Shown piece after piece: positions 50,545 through 61,363 of a stretch of DNA of 64,000 bases. Numbering within the stretch: the first letter of the stretch is position 1; every line of letters begins with the position of its first letter. The translations under genes were made by a program, and so were the position numbers. The stretch spans positions 310,001 to 374,000 of the forward strand of contig JAWWNJ010000044.1 of the NCBI GenBank assembly GCA_037176885.1, in the 5' to 3' direction. Below the pieces are notes generated by a model, which saw only the letters and a program-made list of their open reading frames with translations, had not been told where the DNA came from and searched no databases. This stretch comes from Favolaschia claudopus. Lineage: Eukaryota > Basidiomycota > Agaricomycetes > Agaricales > Mycenaceae.

Positions 50545-51082
50545 ACGACCAACGCGGTGATCGTTGGGGAAAGACTCAAAATGTAACGCGTGACCGTGTT
50601 ACCTGCTTTAACCCTAACCTGAAAATCTAGCCTACAACCATCCAAGTCCTCGTCCTTTCCAAGTCTTTTCCAATCGAGACATTGTGGCAGCTTGAAGCAA
50701 GATCATTCGTTAAACTGGTTTCTAGAGCATCGCAAGAGTCTATCCCGCCGCAAAATCCACGTCTTGAAACATTCTGGTCGTTTAGTGGTCGCTTGAAGTC
50801 TTCCTCCCAGTGCTGGAGTGCTCGTCTCGCATCAGGTCCTCCGCCGCCGGTGACGCGTCGTTTCTGTTGCAGTTGACTTTTGAATCAAAGTGGCGTGCCT
50901 CCTGAGCTCTACAAAATGACATACCCCGACTAAACGGGAGACTCGTTTCCGCTCTTCCGTGTTTCCTTCCTCTGGCCTTCGTCTTATACTCTGACAAGAC
51001 CTGCTATGCTTCTTGGTTTAAATGGCCTCTTCAACAGCGATGAATGAAACCTCAAAGAGACAAATATTACCTACCTTTTAAG
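50545..51082. other. Divergent promoter region
   Basis: About 540 bases between the La-related gene (leftward) and the NmrA-like gene (rightward). It should contain both promoters. No gene seen. Confidence 0.5.
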
Positions 51083-52362
51083 ATGACCGGTTCTGTTCGC
51101 ATTGTAACTGTTTTCGGCGCCACGGGTCTTCAAGGTATGGAAGCATCGACTCTTCTGTAGCTGCAAATCCAGTTTTGACTCGCTTTCCAGGTGGTGCAGT
51201 CGTGAACGCACTCTTGCAGGACGGAACATTCGTCCCTCGTGCCATTTCGCGCAACCCTGATTCCGAAGCCTCCCAAAAATTGAAAGCTCAGGGAGTTCAG
51301 GTTGTCAAGGGTGATATAGAAGACAAAGCTGGGCTCGTTGATGCGTTGAAAGGAAGCGAGGCCGTTTTCGCAGTAAGAAAAGCACCTCCCTGTTCGCCGC
51401 CCTCAACAAGCCTGAATTGCACTGTCTGATGTAGGTCACTCTTCCCCTTCTCTCCCGAGCAAATAAGGGTCCGAGCGAGCTGGAGTTGGGGAAAAATCTC
51501 GTGGACGCTGCCAAAGCAGCTGATGTCAAGTTCTTTATCTGGAGGTTAGGCGTCCCTTCGGCTTCGTTCTGCCTGCTTATTGATGCATCGCTACGCAGTT
51601 CCCTCCCCAGCATTTCCAAAATCAGCGGTGGGAAGTACAAGAACGTTGTTCATTACGACGGTAGCTCACCCCATCTTCCTCCGCAAAACCCTCCCTCACT
51701 CACTGAAACCCACAGAGAAAGAAGCTATCCGCGAATACCTCTCCGCCTCCGGACTCCCACACGCCTCTCTACTCCTCTGCGGCTTCCTCGAGGACTTGTA
51801 CCGCGCGCCATTCCTCAACAAATCCGACACCGGTTATGCCATATATTACCCCATCTTCAAGCCCACCGACATCGAGTCCTTCATCTGGGTTTCCCGAGAC
51901 GTGCCCGCCGCCGTGCTCGCGCTGCTCCGCAACTACACTGATCCCGCTAAGGAGGTCAATGGTAAGGCGTATCCTGTTGTGACTGGGACTGTGTCGTGTG
52001 GCGAGCTGTGTCAGATGGCTGGAAAAGGTACGTTGTATACTTATCCTTCTTGCGCTTTCCGTAGGTGGCTGACGACCCTCGTGACCGTCGTCTAGCCCTC
52101 GGACAAGAAGTGACCCTCCAAACCCTCCCACCCACAGAGCACATCGCGTACAATGAGATGGTGAGTTCATCTGCACTTCGAGAGACATCTCAAATCGATT
52201 GACTGACTGGCTCTATGCGATTCGCAGATAATGGCCCACGCTGAACACAAAGGACTCTTCACCGCGACGCCTGTGCCCAATCCGGACCTTACGGCGCTGG
52301 GCATGAAGTTTAGCACGATCGAGGAGTTTATGGAGACGGATCTGAAGAAGCGTTTCGTCTAG
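51083..52362 (+). CDS. NmrA-like NAD(P)-binding protein
   Basis: Atypical short-chain dehydrogenase fold, either a redox sensor or an enzyme acting on small aromatics; members cannot be told apart by sequence alone. ATG at 51083 gives MTGSVRIVTVFGATGLQG, with the dinucleotide-binding GATGLQG motif (an intron lies just after LQG). Then come GGAVVNALLQDGTFVPRAIS, VVKGDIEDKAGLVDALKGSE, KNLVDAAKAADVKFFIWS, EYLSASGLPHASLLLCGFLE and the C-terminal TIEEFMETDLKKRFV, stop at 52360-52362. Six or so short introns. Length, about 310 residues, is normal. No SDR catalytic YxxxK is evident, consistent with NmrA-type proteins. No pathway neighbours. Confidence 0.82.
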
Positions 52363-52919
52363 GAGTTGGCCGTCTTTTGAGCCTAACTGCGTGTTGGATG
52401 TATGAGTATATAGCATGATACAGATACCTGGCTGTTCTTTTCCGTGCCCATGAAAGGTGCTGATAGTGCCTGTTGTCACATATAGGAAGGTGTTTCTCGG
52501 CCTCCGGAAAAGTGCCGCCTGTCTGACCATGGGCGAAGAAGTTGAGACCTCTGGAACCTTGGCACTGGCAGCGGCGCAGCAGAAGCATGACGTCTTTTCT
52601 CTGAACCAGCAAACCAGGCGCAACAGAGACAAGACTCGGGAAAGGCCGCAGCATGGAGATAGCGGTTATCGCGTCGCGACCTTGCGCCGTGCGAGACTTG
52701 CAATGTCTCGAACTCGAGTTGGAGGGATCAGCTCTACTGGGGTAGACGCGAGCCGCCAAGCTGGGGACTAGTGGGAGCGAGGGGCCGGATCGAGGCTATC
52801 CATAACCACAAGAGTGGATTGACTGACAGGACGCGCAAGGCAACGCCAATGAAAGTTTCCTAACGCTTCCCTCAGCTTTGTGTATGACATAAGTTTCCCT
52901 TGGCGCAAAGAGGTCTTGA
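52363..52919. other. Convergent intergenic region
   Basis: About 560 bases. Open frames on both strands exist (up to 143 codons) but show no recognisable family or splice structure. Confidence 0.4.
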
Positions 52920-53684
52920 CTAGCTTGACTCAGGTCCTTGGCGCCCTGGCGTTTGTGGGCGTTTTTTTCTTGGATGCACGAGGTGGTGGCGGGGGCTTGA
53001 CGGTGGCGGTAGTGAGAGCGAGAATAGAATCGGAAAATTGCAGGTATTATTGAGTGCCAAGTATGCGTCAAGAAGTAGAGTGTACAAGTCGGAGGGCACG
53101 AACGCCGCCGTGCGCTGCCGCCGGTAATGCGACATAGTAAGTATACATGTGAGGAAGGAGGAGGCGAGCCATTGTCTAGGGGTAGCCAAAGAGGATGCAG
53201 ACAACCGAGCCTGTTGAGTGTCATTTGGCGGACAGTACCGGTGGAGGCTGATTGGCATGAAGGTCAGGACAACAGAGGAGAGCACAAAGAGCAACGGACG
53301 CACCTTCTGTATTGAGGCGTCGGGGAAAGAATACTCTGGCGGGGGCGGGGGCGTCACGGTCGTCTGTCGCATCTCCCCATTCGTCGCCAACGCCTCGGCG
53401 TCTCGTATCCGCGCCTGCCACCTTCGCCTTCGTGTTCTCCGTGAATGCCAGACGACTGTGCCGATAACGAGGGCGAATAGAGCGACTACAATGTGGGTGA
53501 AACTTCGGGTAAGGATAGGAAGTGTGGATCGCGCTCACGTAAAGTAACAATGAGAGCGATTTGCCAGGAGGAGGACAAGGATTGTGACTCTTGTGAGTCT
53601 GTGGTGCTTATAGGCTAGGCGTTAGTTCCCAGGAGGCGTAGCGAGTGAGTGCACGTACGTCTCGTATCTGCGAAAAAGGTCCAT
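52920..53684 (-). CDS. Small single-pass membrane protein, unknown function
   Basis: ATG at 53684 gives MDLFRRYET, joined through a 51-nt intron to TTDSQESQSLSSSWQIALI, then over a second intron to one clean hydrophobic helix (IALIVTLLALFALVIGTVVW), a very basic stop-transfer HSRRTRRRRWQARIR, and a cytosolic tail with PPPPPEYSFPDASIQ. This is a type of small fungal membrane protein I cannot assign. The first three exons fit well. The last one (after an intron starting gtgcgtccg, to a TGA near 52920) is low in complexity and may be wrong, so the true C-terminus may be shorter. Confidence 0.5.
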
Positions 53685-55013
53685 GGTGCAGCGAGGGAGA
53701 GGATGGGACGGCGGCAACGTTAACGGGACTTTATTAGACAGCCAAGATAGCCAAGCGTGTAAGATTGAAAATGCCGCCAAGAAGAATTCGGGCGCCAAGT
53801 TAAGCACGGCGGGTAAGAAGGCTGAGACTTGTGCTTGAAAACAGGAGAGTTTGCTCCACAGAATGAAAGGGAAATCGTTGACTTGGTTGCATTTTTCTAG
53901 ATAGTTTTATGTGTCGGATAACTTGGGTTGAGTGAGTTGAACAGAGACTCCGTCATTGCCAAGGGAAAATATTGTCAAGACCGACTGATCACGGAATTGT
54001 GCCGAAGAACAACACACCGTTTTGACAGGATGTCCCACGAGCGAGCGCTTTTGGCCAGGCGCCTGAGGCGCGTCCTGAAGTTGTCAACGCGGCTCGCGGT
54101 TTTTCTTTCCTTTCCTGCGAGAGATTTTTTGTCGCTGGATGTTCGTTGTCCGGTTTCGCTGTGGCACAAACTTCGCGGCCGTCGAAAATAATGTAGCGAA
54201 GAAAACACCGACGACCCCGCGTTACCGATTGCTGAGCTTGGCTTCTACTTCGTCCCAAGCGTGTTACAACTCGAGGCTCTCTGGATACTTTGCTACTACT
54301 GGCTGACCGCAGCTTGGCTTCGTCTGATCTACCTCGGGCTTGGGTATCGGATGTCTTGGATCATAAAATCGATGCTTCGGACCGGTGACAAGTAGTGACA
54401 AGCGCTGAATTGTTCTGGCTTGGGTTGTGAGGGCCCCTAGACTAGTATGGCACAAGATACTTGGCTGCTTGAGGTTCGACTCGTCAGCATAGTCATCGTC
54501 TACTTCAGCTTTCAGCCTTGAACCTTCTCGTTTGGAGAGTCTTCGACTTGGAGCCTCGAATCCTGGGCACAGACCTCGGAATTGCTGGTCAAGACCTTGA
54601 AACACATCACCAAAGATCTTCAAAGTAGGAACTTGAAGCAACGTTCTCGCCAGAGTCTGCAGACTGCAGTGCTCGTTTCAAAGTGAACATCAACGTTGTC
54701 AACTCGTCTCAGTCGCGCTCCTTCGGCTTTGATGCGGCTGATCCGTCTACACAGTAGAGGCTATCTTTGTCCTTTGACCAACTTATTCTTATCGGCTTCC
54801 CCACCATGAACACCAATCCCCGGCAGTCGCACATGCATATGGTTCTTCCAACCTCCACCAATCTGATTATGTTGTGCCTCGCTCGTGGGCAAGTGTCCGC
54901 GTGGTCACTTCGAATGCACCACTATGACTTCCAAAATTAAATCTTAAAAAGGGCGAACGGTCGGTGGTAACCAGTAACCAGGACCTCTACCTGTTCTCGA
55001 CAGTACTAGGACT
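53685..55013. other. Intergenic region, no supported gene
   Basis: About 1.3 kb. A leftward open frame at 54264-54641 (125 codons) lacks a recognisable motif and an ATG start. The right end is the promoter of the first RNase T2 gene. Nothing else is seen. Confidence 0.4.
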
Positions 55014-57107
55014 ATGCTCACCGTGCCTGCGTTCGTATCTGTTATTCTCGCTGCGTGTTCTGCGGCTTCAGTCCTGGGACCCAATTGGCTCGGGCGTTCC
55101 GAATCTCTGACACCCGAAATCTCGTCGGGATGTTCGTCTACTGGAACGCTTTCGTGCGGGAACACGTCGGCGGTGTCCAATTTATGCTGCTTTGAGGCGC
55201 CCGGGGTACGCACCTTCTGCTCTTGAATCCGCGTCTAGGATCTCATGACAGTCCGCTGCAGGGTCTCTTGCTGCAGACACAGGTGCGAAACTCGCTCTCT
55301 TGACTGTCTGGTCTTGATCCCCGATTAGTTCTGGGATACGAGCCCCTCCACAGGACCGACTAACAGCTGGACCATTCACGGTGAGTCTCCCACTCTCGTT
55401 TTCTCTTCAATGTTGTCTTACAGCCCAATTCTTCACCAGGGTTATGGCCGGACAAGTGAGTCCCTGGCACGAACCCAAGACTGGGATCTTCACATCTTGC
55501 CCATTCCCCAGCTGCGACACTACATTTACGGAGAACTGCGATCCTTCCAGAGCATATACGGGCATCGCTGACGTGCGTACTACTTCCTCGCAGGAGCAAC
55601 TTCGTCTGATATTTCCCACAGCTGCTTACCGCCCAAGGAGCGTCTTCGACGCTCAGCTTCATGCAGACAGTACGTCCGTGTACCTAACAATCGAAGTACG
55701 GCACACCGACACTTGGATAGTTCTGGAAAGATATAAACGGAAAAGACGAGACATTCTGGGAGGTGCGCATCTCTGTCTCAACTCATTCCCGAATTCGCAG
55801 CGCATTTGGCTAATTATATTCACAGCATGAGGTATGCTTTGAATACCTTCAATACCCTCCATTCGTATTAGTGCTGAACTCAAGCAACCCAGTGGTCCAC
55901 GCATGGCACTTGCATGAGGTGCGTGTATCCGTCGTGCATCATTCTGACAGATGCTGATTATCTCAATTATTCTCCTGATCATGAATTAAAATAGCACACT
56001 GCGACCCACCTGCCTTCCCTCGGGGAGTCCCAAGGGTGCTGAGGCTGTAGCGTTCTTCGAGACGGTTGTCAAGCTGTTCCAGGTTTGTCTTGTATATGGT
56101 TCGCACGAGCGACGACTGACCAAGTCCATGTTCGTTGTTCATCGCAGACACTGCCCACCTTCACATGGCTCTCGAACCAGGGGATCACGCCGTCTTCGTC
56201 TGCCACGCATACGCTTGCTAGTCTCAATGCTGCCATCAAGGCCGAGTCGGGGGTGAGTTCCCAGCCCACCTTATTCGCCTCTCTATAGGGCAAAAGTTGA
56301 CTGGTCCACCCACAGTTCACCCCCACCTTCGGCTGCTCCGGGAGCAACCTCAATTCCGTCCAATACTACTTCCACTTGCGGGGAAGTATCATTGACGGAG
56401 CGTTCCAGCAGATCAGTGCGTGTCTCTCGTCCTTTGCTTGTTTTACGTGTGCTAATGACCAGCCACCAATTTAGACCAACCATCCGGGGAAAGCAGCTCT
56501 TGCCCTAGCAGTGGGATCAAGTACCCGTTGAAGTCTGGATCGACGAGTACAACATCTGCACCTGGGGTAAGTTGCTGCTGTGTGTATCCACGGCTGTACT
56601 GACGACAGGTCATGTAGGGCGGAGGCACCGGGGTACGTCCTGCCAGCTGCGATAATGACCAGGAATTGAATGTTTCATTTAGACACCCGGCCTGCCCTCC
56701 AAAGCCACCATCCACGCCTCTTCCGCCGGTGGTCTCCTCTCCGCCGGCACCTTGTCGACGCAAACGCTCGCAACCTACACCATCACTGGCACCACCTCAA
56801 GCTTCACCATGACCTCCTCGAAAGGAAACTGTGGTGTCAGCTCTGGGACGTTCACTTGTGGGAGCGGGGTATCGAGCACGTCGTTTTCTGCGGTGGGTAT
56901 CCGCTTCCTCCGGCGTCCTACCTCTTGCGTCGTTCTTATGTTTATCATGACATTACCTAGGTCTCGAGCGGCAGCTCTCTACTCCTCGCCTCCGGTGGGT
57001 CGACGGCATGGTCTAGCGACGGCGTGCCCAGCGGACAGACCGTGTTTTCTGTGTTCAGTGGAAGCGGGCATTCGTCGCAGTATACCCTCTCTATCGTCTC
57101 CACCTAG
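55014..57107 (+). CDS. Secreted ribonuclease T2 with C-terminal extension domain
   Basis: Endoribonuclease that cuts single-stranded RNA through a 2',3'-cyclic phosphate, acting in the vacuole or outside the cell. ATG at 55014 opens a signal peptide (MLTVPAFVSVILAACSAASV). The catalytic site CAS I is WTIHGLWPD and CAS II is HEWSTHGTCM, with both His and the Glu present. Disulfide-type Cys are frequent (SLCCFEAPG-like NLCCFEAPG, CLPSGSPKGAEAVAFF). The exon order includes a 21-nt exon (55262-55282, GLLLQTQ) and a 6-nt exon (55826-55831, HE). After the catalytic domain comes a Thr/Ser/Gly-rich linker (SGSTSTTSAPGG) and a beta-rich C-terminal domain ending LSIVST, like the extension of yeast Rny1. 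Stop TAG 57105-57107. The gene is the left member of a tandem pair. Confidence 0.87.
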
Positions 57108-57606
57108 AGTTTAGTGGATGATGATGATTATCTGGATGGATAGACAACACGAAGGAAAGCATCGGATTCAATGTATAATTATCATTTAAATGATTCTTTT
57201 GAGCTTTGCGGAGGCGTCGATCGAGCGATTCAGCGCCAGCAACAGACACCATGCGTGCATCTGCGTCTCGGATTTGCGGCGTACCAAACCAATCTTATCC
57301 ATTAAATTTTCGAGTTAAGCATCTCAGAGCACCGAGTGTCACCGAAGAATCTACGCAGGCGCTTCCTTTCCTTCCCGCCGTCTGAAAAACTATTTGCAGT
57401 AAACATCTCCGTACAAACCTCGCTCGAGAACAACACCGGTTTCTCTTATGTCTCCGCACGGAGAACGTGCGCCTACGGCCTGGGATGCGCTGCCTCCTAT
57501 TTTTATGTAAATTCCGATCGCGCCGTTGAGGGTCGACCTATTTAAGAATTGGGATCGTCAACGCGTCTCTCTCTCTCTTTCGTCCTTTGTGCATTTCAAA
57601 CTCGCC
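57108..57606. other. Spacer between the two RNase T2 genes
   Basis: About 500 bases with the promoter of the second RNase T2 gene. No other gene recognised. Confidence 0.5.
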
Positions 57607-59217
57607 ATGTCCTCCCTCCGTCACGGTTTAACCGCCTTCGCGCTCCTCGCCTTGGTCGCAAACGCCCAGTCGGCGAGTCAATTCCCGATGAAACTCACGT
57701 CGAGCTGCCCCAGCGCGCAGATTACCTCGTGTGGCAACAGTACGGTGGTTCGCGATTTGTGCTGTTTCGAGGCCCCTGGGGTTAGTTGAGAGGATGACTG
57801 GAACTCGCTGTTGATGTCTGAATATTTTGAGCAGGGTCTTTTGTTGCAGACTCAGGTGCGTGTTTCTCATCGCTAGAATCATCTCGCTAAGCCTGAATCT
57901 TCTCGCTTTAGTTCTGGGACACGCATCCGGCGACAGGCCCCAAGGATTCCTGGACTATTCATGGTGCGTCCGTTTTTATCAATCATTTGGTCTTTCAACA
58001 CTCATCGAGTGAATATCTTCAGGTCTGTGGCCCGATTTGTAGGCGCTTTTTCTCATCTTCAAACCGAAACACGATCATGCTGAAAACCCTTCACAACTGA
58101 CAGCTGCAATCTGCAATTTGCGGAGAATTGTGACCCGTCGAGGGCATATACGAATATCGCTGGGGTGCGTTTAACGAACAGATATTCTGTGCTTTCTCCG
58201 ACGTGTTGGAATTCTGGTTTTATTAGCTGCTTTCTGACCAAGGCGCGGACGACACGCTTGATTACATGAATACAGTAAGTGTGTTGACTTGACTTTTATC
58301 CACTTGGGCTCGCTAACATTGAACATAGTACTGGGTCGACATCAACGGGAAGAATGAGCAGTTCTGGGAGGTGAGTCGTGATGTTGAATCTCATGAACAC
58401 TCTGATTTACTTGTGATGTTTTATTAGCACGAAGTGCGTATAGTTCTATAATTAAACCCGTATCGTCTTTGAACTTCTTTGCCAGTGGAAAACGCACGGA
58501 ACCTGTATGAGGTGCGGTAGCGTTGCTTTTGTATTGATATGTTATCGTTGTTCAGCGGTCAAATGTAGTACTTTGAAGCCAAGCTGTCTTCCGGAAGACA
58601 GTCCCCGAGGAGCAGAGGTAAGTTGATTGGTCAATTTATTCATCTTGCTATAAAGACTAATAATTGGATGCTGTTACAGGCTGTCGCGTTTTTCTCAACT
58701 GTCGTCAATCTATTCCAGGTGGACTTTTCAGCCAAAACGGTTTGTCTTTTGGCGTTTGATCACTTTTTTAGACGCTTCCGACGTACACCTGGCTGGCGAA
58801 TCAAGGGATCACACCTTCCTCGACCGCATCGTATACCCTCAACAGTCTGAACTCTGCGCTGAAGAGCGAATCTGGAGTACGTTTGTTCTCATTCAACGCT
58901 GACTGCGTTAATCCACATCGCTTGAACCCTCATAGTACTACCCCGTTCTCGACTGTCAGGGTCATAATCTCGACTCCATTTCCTGGTACTTCCATATCAG
59001 AGGATCTGTTCTCGATGGAGAGTTCGTGCAGATCGACGCTCCCGAGAAGGGCAATTGCCCATCGGCTGGTATCATATACCCTCTCAAGACGGACGGCGGT
59101 AGTGATGAGCCTAAGAAGGTGGGTCGCAGGGACACTTTTTTGTTGTGGAACATGTTCTGATTGGTACTGCAGCCCAAGAAGCGCCCGGTGAGTCCACTGA
59201 GCTTGTTTGGTGGATGA
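57607..59217 (+). CDS. Secreted ribonuclease T2, second tandem copy
   Basis: Paralogue of the preceding gene. ATG at 57607 opens a signal peptide (MSSLRHGLTAFALLALVANA). CAS I is WTIHGLWPD and CAS II is HEWKTHGTCM. Shared blocks include RDLCCFEAPG, AENCDPSRAYTNIAG, YWVDINGKNEQFWE, EAVAFFSTVVNLFQ, TLPTYTWLANQGITPSS and SWYFHIRGSVLDGEFVQI. It keeps the same 21-nt exon (57835-57855) and 6-nt exon (58428-58433). After GIIYPLKTDGGSDEPKKPKK the protein appears to stop within a few residues (TGA 59215-59217), so it lacks the C-terminal domain of its neighbour. The last intron (donor at gtgggtcgc) and exact end are uncertain. Confidence 0.85.
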
Positions 59218-59608
59218 TTCTACCACAATTTTTAAATGTTATTCTCGCTAGTCTCGTCGCGAACGGCGCAAGGAACAAAACTCCAATCGCGACAAGGGTG
59301 AATTGTAGGATGAATCGCGAAGTGGAGCAATTTTTCTCATCAAGAATTTGGGGGGGGGGGGTTTCTTTTGTACAATAAAGTCGCGTGGATACCAAACTGC
59401 TGTACATACCGATGAATTCTCTGCAGTCTCAGTAGACACCACCTAATCATCGCCGTGTTTTTTTGCTTACCAAAATTGGGGACGCGACGCGACGCGTCAT
59501 TACGACATCACATCAGTTGTCTCGATTTGGAAATTTCTAATTTGACTCGAAGCTTCTCGAAGCCAAAGCTTCCCAAACAAATCCCGCTTTCTCTCTCGTA
59601 CCATCACC
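59218..59608. other. Intergenic, promoter of XPA-like paralogue B
   Basis: About 390 bases. It includes a run of G (59350-59359) and, at 59481-59500, the motif described separately. Confidence 0.5.
59481..59500 (+). promoter_or_regulatory. Conserved ACGCGT-containing motif upstream of paralogue B
   Basis: GACGCGACGCGACGCGTCAT lies 109 bases before the ATG at 59609, and the same word recurs at 61242-61261 before paralogue C. It contains ACGCGT, the MluI cell-cycle box in other fungi (known for MBF). The following 60 bases are also similar (ttggaaattt and ttgactcgaagc). Confidence 0.5.
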
Positions 59609-60761
59609 ATGCCGCGAGCGAGCCCTTCTACTCCGAAGAAATCGAGAACCGAGAGTCCTGCCTCTCCTTCCAAGGTCAAAATTAAGTTCCCTCCAGGAAT
59701 CAACACGCGTCGAAAAGAATGGAGACAAAGTCTACCTACGCCGTGGACCCTGAACGCAAATTTTCGCCATCCAACAGGCACATGGGTATCTAGCATCTAT
59801 TAACTTTTCATCCATAAACTCAGTATCTGCTCAGACTATTCTCAAAGCTGCAGCCGCCAAAAAGTACCCAATCCTTAACGACGAAGATTTCAAAACGCTT
59901 CCGTATGAGCAACGCATGGCTGATACGGGCAATTGGGCGCACCTATATAGTGAAGGACGGGTTGAAGACCTTGCTCTTCGAAAGAATAACAAGCTAGAAG
60001 TGGATCTAATCATCGTGGAAGAGGGTGTGGAACACCGTCGCGAGAGACCCCGACCCCAACCTTGGGAAATTCAGCCTCCTTTGAAAATCATTGATTATAC
60101 ATGTCCCTCAGAGGCGACGGTACCAGATCCCGAGGGTATCATCTGGACACCAAGCAAGATAGACGGTCCGGTGACAGTGGCAGACGCGTGCAGACTTTAC
60201 TGCGTAAGTAGTCTGGCTCTCAATCTCAGCCCTTCATAATCATTCTCTGATTTTTGATATAGATTGAACCGAACGATATCCAGGACTTGTCAGCATGTTC
60301 GCCCTGGATCGACCTAGAAACTGTGGCGAAACGAGCCGTGACGCTTCATGGGGGCTTCCATGCACATAAGGACCTGTACGTGCGGTGTCGGTTAGAAAAC
60401 CGAATAAGTACTGATGACTAGCTATAGGTTGTTCCGGCATCGCAACGCGGAAGAGGCTGCTCTTCAGGCCATAGTGGACAGAACTCACATGGGGGATGAT
60501 GGGATTAGCGAATTCAAATTCTCCACGACTACCTTGAAGCAGATGGAGGAAATTCAGAAACTTGAGGAAGATGCCTGGATGTATGAAATTCCCGGTAGTA
60601 CCTCTTCGCGGACCAAAAATCAAGTCGCAGTTTTCTACCCTATCAAGAAGGTGGCGATGGATGGATGGATGTGGGAATGGTGCCCGTGTACGCCTGTCTG
60701 CTTTTTTCTATAGCCATTTGACACTCACGTCTCGCTCTCCAAAGTCTGGGAAGATTTTTGA
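59609..60761 (+). CDS. XPA-C-terminal-like basidiomycete protein, paralogue B
   Basis: Function unknown; same family as 12756-13941 and 61364-62568. ATG at 59609 (MPRASPSTPKKSRTESPASP) opens a basic N-terminus, then NTRRKEWRQSLPTPW. After an intron comes TILKAAAAKKYPILNDEDFK, TLPYEQRMADTGN, HLYSEGRVEDLALRK, the segment resembling XPA's C-terminal DNA-binding region. Conserved downstream blocks: PSKIDGPVTVADACRLYC, DLSACSPWIDLETVAKRAV, TLHGGFHAHKDL, and VAVFYPIKK. It ends PFWEDF with TGA at 60759-60761 after a final intron (donor gtacgcc). No zinc finger is seen. A shared upstream motif and similar intron layout show it is a recent tandem duplicate with C. Confidence 0.7.
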
Positions 60762-61363
60762 ATTCATTGCACTACTTGGAAAGTATCATACAACGTACAG
60801 GTCTTGGACTGTGTGACCAGGCAACGCAGCGTATATGTCTCTTATATCTTCGAGTGCCATGCGCATCATCTTCTGTAAATATTAGTACATTTCATGACCC
60901 GTCGAGGGCGGCGTTAATTGGATTTTCTAAACCTGAATTACACACAAGTGTGGCTCAATTGTTGGTCTTTGAACCCATTTATTTTTTGTTCCGCCAGACA
61001 GAAGTTCTTGTTGTATGCCTACTTAGTGCTCGGTGAAGATCGTGTATGACATCGTAAATCCCCAATTACTGTATTTATATGCGACGACGAGTAGCTCGCG
61101 AACGTGCTACAGCCTCGAGTACTGCAGGGCTGCCGCACCAATTGCTCTCTACGATTGTCCACATAGTTTGGTTTCAAATGTGATCCTGCACAGTCGTTTT
61201 CCTCGTCAGAACTCGGCTGCAGCCACCTTCGTAGCATTGGAGACGCGACGCGACGCGTCATTATGGCATTATGACATATGTCCTGATTTGGAAATTTCCA
61301 AATTGACTCGAAGCCACTGGCAAAGCTTTCAAAACAATTCGCTTTCTCTCTCGTACCACCACC
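60762..61363. other. Spacer between paralogues B and C
   Basis: About 600 bases. Contains the promoter motif at 61242-61261. No gene recognised. Confidence 0.5.
61242..61261 (+). promoter_or_regulatory. Conserved ACGCGT-containing motif upstream of paralogue C
   Basis: Same 20-base word as at 59481-59500 (GACGCGACGCGACGCGTCAT), 103 bases before the ATG at 61364. Flanks are similar too. The distance to the start is almost the same. Confidence 0.5.

Noticed and set aside
52328..52759. Leftward 143-codon frame downstream of the NmrA-like gene
   Set aside because: Overlaps the 3' end of a well supported gene and has no recognisable features.
54264..54641. Leftward 125-codon frame between the membrane-protein gene and the RNase T2 pair
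   Set aside because: It lacks a convincing ATG and any motif. It could be real, but I cannot support it.
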